A stretch of 64,000 nucleotides of DNA, taken from NCBI RefSeq assembly GCF_000403355.2, contig NZ_KE159646.1:2367790-2431789 (forward strand). Direction: 5' to 3'. The DNA is from Adlercreutzia caecimuris B7. Its GTDB lineage: Bacteria; Actinomycetota; Coriobacteriia; Coriobacteriales; Eggerthellaceae. Shown here in pieces: positions 59,925-64,000 of the stretch. The first letter of the stretch is position 1, and every line of letters starts with the position of its first letter. The position numbers were made by a program, and so were the translations under genes. The notes under the pieces were generated by a model. It searched no databases, had not been told where the DNA came from, and saw nothing but the letters and a program-made list of their open reading frames with translations.

Positions 59925-60539
59925 GTGGAGCTGAAGGAATCGTTGAAGGAGCATCGGGCCCGCCTCGGTCTGTCTCAGGAAGAATTGGCGGAGCGCATTT
60001 TCGTGTCGCGCCAGACCATATCGAACTGGGAGACCGACCGAACCTATCCCGATGTGCAGAGCCTTCTATTGCTAAGCGAGCTGTTCGAGACGTCCATCGA
60101 CGAACTCGTGAAAGGAGACGTGGCAACTATGGAGAAGACCATCAAGGAAACCTGGAAGACGATGCAGAATTGGGCGCTGGCCGCCTGGGGCTTGGTGGCC
60201 GTAGGATTCATCTGCCTGATTGTGGGATTCCTGCTGCCGACGGGCCCCTCGTCGCTGGCAGCCAACTGCACCGAGGGCGAGGTGCTGGGCATCGTGCTGT
60301 TCGTGGCCTTCTGGGTCATGGGCCTTATCGTTATCAACAAGGTAGAGGTCATGAAGAAGCAGAACGACCTGGTGACCTACCGGGAGATTGTCGCTTTTTC
60401 CAAGGGCGAGGACATAGAGGCTGACGAGCAGGCGTTCAGCCGCCGTCACCCGGCGCTTTCCAACGGCCTGAAGCTGTCGGTGAGTGCGATTTCAGGCTTC
60501 GTGGTGATGTATGTGGTGATGAAGATGTTTGTGGGCTAG
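59925..60539 (+). CDS. XRE-family HTH regulator with membrane segments
   Basis: 204 aa from a GTG at 59925 with AAAGGACGG 4 nt upstream. Residues 1-60 are an XRE helix-turn-helix (LGLSQEELAERIFVSRQTIS, then SNWETDRTYPD). Three hydrophobic segments follow (about 85-110, 125-145, 180-200). This HTH-plus-membrane layout is seen in YvaO/SinR-like membrane-tethered regulators. Direct repeats at 59817-59831 and 59861-59875 just upstream could be its own operator. Target genes unknown. Confidence 0.85.
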   Translation: MELKESLKEHRARLGLSQEELAERIFVSRQTISNWETDRTYPDVQSLLLLSELFETSIDELVKGDVATMEKTIKETWKTMQNWALAAWGLVAVGFICLIVGFLLPTGPSSLAANCTEGEVLGIVLFVAFWVMGLIVINKVEVMKKQNDLVTYREIVAFSKGEDIEADEQAFSRRHPALSNGLKLSVSAISGFVVMYVVMKMFVG

Positions 60540-60830
60540 GTGGTTGCCGGGCGCCTGTTGCGGTGCGGCGAGGCGGCCGAGGCCCGTTGCCGGCGCAGAG
60601 CCGCACGCCGCTGCCTGCGGCTCGGCCAAGGGGCACCGCGCCTTTCTTGGGCGCATCTGCGGCCCCGTGTCGCCGCCCGCGACGCGGCTGGGGCGAACGG
60701 CCAGTGAATATGACCGAGGCAATCATCTTCTGACGGGGTGGTAACGCTGTCGGCCTTTGGGGTGCGGGGCCTGCGGAGGATCGTATAGTGGAAGGTGCGA
60801 AACCGCCACCGAGATAAGGGAGGCCCGATC

Positions 60831-61349
60831 ATGACAACGATTGCCGACGGACTGAAGGATGTGTTCCTGGCCGGTGTGGGCGCCATGGCCCTGGGGGCTG
60901 AAAAGACCCAGGAGCTGGTAGAGCAGCTCATCGCCAAGGGCGAGATCACCGTGGAGCAGGGCAAGGAGATCAACTCCGAGGTGCTGAAGCGGGCTCAGGC
61001 GAAAGCGCAGCAGGCGGGCCGGCAGGCCCACGAGGCCGCTAGCGAGGCCCAGCGCCAGGCGAAGGCCGCGGCCAGCCAGGCCGAAGAGCGTGCGAAGACC
61101 GCCGCTTCCCTGGCGAAGGAGGACGCCGAGTCCGCCGTGTCCTGGGGCCGCTCTCAGGCCGAGATGGCCGCCGACGCTGCCAAAAAGGCCGCCGACGCCG
61201 CCCAGCAAGATGCCGCCAGCTTCGCCGACGCCCTGAAGCACGATGTGCTGGAGGCCCAGATGGCCATGATGACCCCCGAGCAGCGCGTCGAGTTCGCCAA
61301 GAAGGCCGCCGAGATCGCCGCCCGCGACGATACGGGGGCCGCTGAGTAG
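60831..61349 (+). CDS. Phasin-like coiled-coil protein
   Basis: 172 aa from the ATG at 60831 with AGGGAGG upstream. The first ~60 residues match a phasin/PhaF-type start (LKDVFLAGVGAMALGAEKTQELVEQLIAKGEI). Residues 60-150 are an Ala/Gln/Glu/Lys-rich helix with heptad-like repeats. In PHA-producing bacteria such proteins coat storage granules; elsewhere they may act as membrane or stress helpers. No PHA synthase is nearby, so that role is not supported here. TATAGT (60784-60789) is a possible -10. The 290 bp upstream are GC-rich with no gene seen. Confidence 0.75.
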   Translation: MTTIADGLKDVFLAGVGAMALGAEKTQELVEQLIAKGEITVEQGKEINSEVLKRAQAKAQQAGRQAHEAASEAQRQAKAAASQAEERAKTAASLAKEDAESAVSWGRSQAEMAADAAKKAADAAQQDAASFADALKHDVLEAQMAMMTPEQRVEFAKKAAEIAARDDTGAAE

Positions 61350-61464
61350 ATTCATGGGAGGCAGAGAGCTTTCGTGGAGCACCTGCAGTAATCGTCGGAA
61401 TAGTCAGACAAAAACGGGAACTATTGTTCTGCGCGCTATAGAATTTCATTATGCAATCAATAGA

Positions 61465-61477
61465 CATCATAATGATG
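61465..61477. promoter_or_regulatory. Operator-like palindrome CATCATAATGATG upstream of dinJ-yafQ
   Basis: A perfect 13-bp palindrome directly upstream of the extended -10, covering the -35 region. Expected position for autoregulation by a toxin-antitoxin complex. Confidence 0.55.
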
Positions 61478-61482
61478 CGATC

Positions 61483-61491
61483 TGCTATACT
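61483..61491 (+). promoter_or_regulatory. Extended -10 promoter of dinJ-yafQ
   Basis: TGCTATACT in an AT-rich stretch, 36 bp before the antitoxin ATG. Confidence 0.6.
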
Positions 61492-61526
61492 TTTAACTAT
61501 AATCCAGCGTTCTGAGGGAGCCAGCC

Positions 61527-61826
61527 ATGTCTACGATTGCGAAGTCCACAACGATCCGTATCGAAGATGATCTGAAGAGCCAGGCGACGGCCATCTTAGA
61601 CTCCATCGGCCTGAGCTTCAATTCCTACGTGCAGCTGGCCACGCGCCAGCTGGTGAACCAACGCCGCATCCCCTTCGACCTAATGGCCCCCGCCGAGGTG
61701 CCCAACGAGATAACCTACCGTGCTCTTGTAGAGGCCGAGGCGAAGGCGCTCGGCCTCATTCCTGACGACGCCCCCGCGTTTGTTCGCGCCGACGACATGA
61801 TGGCGTTCCTCGAAGGCGATCGCTGA
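61527..61826 (+). CDS. dinJ: RelB/DinJ-family antitoxin
   Basis: 99 aa. N-terminal ribbon-helix-helix (STTIRIEDDLKSQATAILDSIGLSF, residues about 7-31) for DNA binding, with the SFNSYVQLA helix, and a C-terminal toxin-wrapping segment. Family length 85-100. It neutralises the toxin encoded next and represses the shared promoter through the palindrome at 61465. The stop overlaps the toxin start (TGATG). Confidence 0.92.
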   Translation: MSTIAKSTTIRIEDDLKSQATAILDSIGLSFNSYVQLATRQLVNQRRIPFDLMAPAEVPNEITYRALVEAEAKALGLIPDDAPAFVRADDMMAFLEGDR

Positions 61827-62134
61827 TGTTCGAGATTCGGGTCGAGCCTGCGTTTCAGGCAGATTATCAGCGAGTAATGCGACGGCACCCGCAGCTTCGT
61901 GCCGAGTTCAAGGCGGCGGTTGAAGAGCTGATCGTGCATGGGCGGGTGCCGGCGTCGTATCGTCCCCATATTTTGGATAATCCAGGCGGTAACTACAACG
62001 CCTATTGGGATTTTCACCTGGCAGATGGTCTCGTGGATGTAGTGGTGCTCTATATGCCCCACAAAACGAATCCGATTATTCGGTTGGTCCGCATGGGGTC
62101 CCACGACGAGCTGTTTCAGGGGCCACTGCTGTAA
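61826..62134 (+). CDS. yafQ: YafQ-family mRNA-interferase toxin
   Basis: 102 aa RelE-superfamily protein. IRVEPAFQADYQRVMRRH (start), NPGGNYNAYWDFHLADG (where YafQ carries the substrate loop) and the C-terminal IIRLVRMGSHDELFQ with the catalytic-region His match YafQ. Expected to cleave mRNA in the ribosome A-site when free of antitoxin. Coupled to dinJ. A bidirectional terminator follows. Confidence 0.92.
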   Translation: MFEIRVEPAFQADYQRVMRRHPQLRAEFKAAVEELIVHGRVPASYRPHILDNPGGNYNAYWDFHLADGLVDVVVLYMPHKTNPIIRLVRMGSHDELFQGPLL

Positions 62135-62190
62135 TTGCTCGGGTCGAGTGTTCCGCGGGTGATGTGATGCAGTTTGCGCCTCGCAACAGA

Positions 62191-62216
62191 AAGGGCGCCG
62201 CAATCGCAGCGCCCTT
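62191..62216. terminator. Bidirectional terminator between yafQ and the minus-strand secreted-protein gene
   Basis: AAGGGCGC (62191-62198) pairs with GCGCCCTT (62209-62216), A-rich on the left and TTAAAG on the right. Confidence 0.7.
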
Positions 62217-62235
62217 AAAGTGATTGAAGGCGTTT

Positions 62236-62976
62236 CTAGAGCCATTTCACGTACTTGCGCAGGTTGGCGGGGACGTCGCTCGACTTGAGTTTATCCATAC
62301 TGCTGCTTCCGCTGTATCCGAGGTAGCCTTTGCCATATCGGTTCTCCAGAATCCTGTGGTCGTCGTCGTAATAGTAGTACGTGCTCTTATCCACGCGCAC
62401 GCGGTAGCCTGGGCGCTTTTCGGACGAGCCCGGTGAGGTCTTCGTGCGGGTGAGCGCGATTTTCGCCTTGGTCACGTTGGAGGTGCTGGCGACGAACGTG
62501 CCGCTGCTGTCGTCGAAATGGGCGAGGAAGAGGTAGGCCTTTCCGTCCTTGATGTACATGTAGTGGCCGCCCGAGCTCCAAGTGTGCCACCACCCGTTCA
62601 AGCTGCGCTTCGCCTTCTGGGCCTTAGTGAGGCCCTTCACGGTCACCTTGCAGGTGAGTTTCTTCTTGCCCACCTTGGCGGTGATGGTGGCCTTGCCGGC
62701 CTTCTTGGCCGTCACCTTGCCGGTTTTCGACACGGTGGCGACCTTCTTGTTCGAGGAGGTCCACTTCACCTTGGCCTTGCCGGCGTTCTTCACCTTGAGA
62801 GTGAAAGTCTTTCCCTTTAGCACGGTCTTGCTGGTAGCGCTTAGCTTCGGAGCCTTTTTGGCGGCTGCGTAGGCATTGCTCGGCGATAGGGCCAAAAGCC
62901 CCGTCGCGAGGAGCGTCGCTGTTAGCCATGCGATGAGGGCGGTGCGCGCCCAGCGCTTAGCGGTGATTTCGTGCAT
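62236..62976 (-). CDS. Secreted protein with bacterial Ig-like (BIG2) domain
   Basis: 246 aa from the ATG at 62976 (GAGAGG 6 nt upstream; an ATG 6 nt earlier overlaps that site). Signal peptide (about 10-38, ending AYA-AAK). Residues about 42-115 are a BIG2-type Ig fold with VKWTSSNKKVATVSKTGKVTA. Residues 120-246 form a second, Tyr/Trp-rich domain (SLNGWWHTWSSGGHYMYIKDGKAYLF spans about 127-152), unrecognised. Lys-rich, like other secreted proteins here. No anchor seen. Confidence 0.85.
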   Translation of the reverse strand: MHEITAKRWARTALIAWLTATLLATGLLALSPSNAYAAAKKAPKLSATSKTVLKGKTFTLKVKNAGKAKVKWTSSNKKVATVSKTGKVTAKKAGKATITAKVGKKKLTCKVTVKGLTKAQKAKRSLNGWWHTWSSGGHYMYIKDGKAYLFLAHFDDSSGTFVASTSNVTKAKIALTRTKTSPGSSEKRPGYRVRVDKSTYYYYDDDHRILENRYGKGYLGYSGSSSMDKLKSSDVPANLRKYVKWL

Positions 62977-63034
62977 GATCATCCTCTCCCTGCCTTGTTA
63001 AAACGGGCGCAGCCCAGTGCCGCGCCCGATCATA

Positions 63035-64000
63035 CTACTTCTTGGTCTTCACCGCCTTGGCCTTCGACCAGGCGGAGTAGTAGTACTTGCCGCCCACTTT
63101 CTTGTAGGCGCAGACGCGCACGTAGTACTTCTTGCCGCCCTTCAGCTTGGACACCTTCAGCGACGTCGTCTTGTTCTTCTTGACGAGCTTGGACTTCACG
63201 GCCTTTTTGAACTTCTTGTCCGTGGACCACTGCACCTTGTAGCCGGTGGTCTGCTTCAGGTTCGCCTTCGAGGGCTTCTTCCAGGCGACCGTGAACCCGC
63301 GCTTGGCGGCCTTCGTCTTGCTGACCGAGGTGGCCTTGGGGAGGATCTTGAACGCGGCGGTCTTCGTGCCGGTGTAGGCGCCCTTGCCCTTGACCGTCAC
63401 CTTGTAGGAGCCGACCGCCTTGCCTCCCTTGCAGCTGACGGTGTAGTCGCGCCCGGAGACGAGCTTCTTGCCGCCGACCTTCACGGTGACCGAGGTGGGC
63501 TTGAGTGTCTTGCCCGTGTAGGCCTTGGATTTGACGGTCACCTGGGCCTTGGCGAGGGAGACGGGGGCAGCTTTGGCGGGGGCTGAGGGAGCCGCCGCGG
63601 CGCTCCCCCCGGAATTGCTCGGAGCGGTCGGCGGCTGCGCTGTGCCCCCTCCTGGATTGGTCGAGCTGGTCGGGGGCTGGGGCGCGGGGGAAGATGCCTT
63701 GTCCGAGAAGTATCCGGGCTGCCCAGGAGCGTCGATTCGCGCATAGGAGGCGTCTGTGTGGGAATCGCTGTACTTGGTGCCATTGCCTCCTCGCAGGCTC
63801 AGACATCCGCTAAAAGCGTTATCGCCGCATGATTCTTCGAGTGCGGTAGTGTACTTGCCTGTCGCATAGATAGTTTCGAGTAGCGAGCACCTAGAGAACA
63901 TACTCCTCATATCCGTGACGGACGAGGTGTCGAACGAGCCGAGGTCGAGGGACGTTAGCGATTGGCACCTATCGAACATAAAACTCATATCCGTGACGGA
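63035..64000 (-). CDS. Surface protein, C-terminal part: DUF285-type repeats, Pro/Ser linker, lysine-rich fibronectin-like domain (N-terminus beyond window)
   Basis: The frame is open to the last base of the window. The readable N-terminal part shows DUF285/BspA-like repeats with the SVTDMxxMF signature (SLTSLDLGSFDTSSVTDM), then a ~60-residue Pro/Ser/Gly linker, an Ig-like/MBG-type domain (about 140-215; VTVKSKAYTGKTLKPTSVTV) and a fibronectin III-like module (FTVAWKKPSKANLKQTTG, then KYYVRVCAYKK) ending VKTKK. The terminal module is closely similar to that of the S8 protease at 35792. Probably a large adhesin or surface protein. Confidence 0.82.
   Translation of the reverse strand, partial: SVTDMSFMFDRCQSLTSLDLGSFDTSSVTDMRSMFSRCSLLETIYATGKYTTALEESCGDNAFSGCLSLRGGNGTKYSDSHTDASYARIDAPGQPGYFSDKASSPAPQPPTSSTNPGGGTAQPPTAPSNSGGSAAAAPSAPAKAAPVSLAKAQVTVKSKAYTGKTLKPTSVTVKVGGKKLVSGRDYTVSCKGGKAVGSYKVTVKGKGAYTGTKTAAFKILPKATSVSKTKAAKRGFTVAWKKPSKANLKQTTGYKVQWSTDKKFKKAVKSKLVKKNKTTSLKVSKLKGGKKYYVRVCAYKKVGGKYYYSAWSKAKAVKTKK

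Noticed and set aside
60540..60830. Possible small gene in the GC-rich spacer before the phasin-like gene
   Set aside because: Open frames there are Arg/Pro/Ala-rich in both directions, without ribosome sites or family features.

Overview
The window is a GC-rich bacterial chromosome segment that most resembles Coriobacteriia, family Eggerthellaceae (Eggerthella/Adlercreutzia/Gordonibacter-like). The grounds are a Tat-exported FAD-dependent reductase lipoprotein beside a polytopic membrane LuxR regulator, a Pgi that looks like the isomerase half of actinobacterial Tal-Pgi fusions, hydrogenase-maturation genes, a MobB-MobA fusion next to a multi-cluster ferredoxin, and several lysine-rich secreted proteins with BspA-like or fibronectin-like modules. 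Genus is not decidable from the sequence alone.

Layout. 1-4.7 kb: end of a BspA-like surface protein (cut by the window edge), then the flavoprotein and its likely membrane LuxR regulator. 5-9.4 kb: PepV-type dipeptidase, orphan LytTR response regulator, Pgi. 9.4-14 kb: hypF, hypC and hypD, interleaved with two copies of a ~265-bp element that encodes a 27-residue membrane peptide and carries an opposing promoter (candidate type I toxin-antitoxin). 14-16.5 kb: AAA_14/DUF4143 ATPase behind a 38-bp direct repeat, GIY-YIG protein, YqeY. 16.6-22 kb (minus): BceRS/BceAB-like two-component and ABC module with a coupled 33-residue membrane peptide. 22.4-30.6 kb: bacterial PH-domain pair, CorC-like CBS protein, secreted lysozyme-like protein, two TrkA-type K+ regulators, DUF2207 protein, shikimate-kinase-like protein. 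30.7-38 kb: secreted protein behind a 13-G tract, AGCS symporter, IPQSG-anchored protein, subtilisin-like protease. 38-45.9 kb: MobBA, ferredoxin, polar amino-acid ABC transporter, histidine phosphatase, HtrA. 46-59.6 kb: translation/isoprenoid/envelope cluster pyrH-frr-uppS-cdsA-dxr, an opposing 3.9-kb VaFE/SpaA-type adhesin, then rseP-ispG-proS. 59.9-64 kb: XRE membrane regulator, phasin-like protein, DinJ-YafQ module, and two secreted lysine-rich proteins (the last cut by the window edge).

How it fits together. Core biosynthesis (UMP kinase, ribosome recycling, undecaprenyl-PP, CDP-DAG, MEP pathway) is interrupted by accessory surface genes. Envelope stress and antimicrobial response functions (BceRS/AB, HtrA, RseP, LytTR) and redox cofactor maturation (Hyp, Mob, Fe-S) are well represented. 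No tRNA, rRNA, CRISPR array, complete IS element or prophage was recognised.

Most unusual signals: (1) the duplicated type-I-toxin-like element, whose coding frame, SD-masking hairpin and antisense promoter are all conserved; (2) a three-copy ~140-bp dispersed repeat directly behind stop codons (41.5, 47.5 and 59.6 kb), with pairing arms that change together; (3) a G13 tract just upstream of a surface-protein -10 box; (4) an 11-bp phased repeat array upstream of the adhesin.
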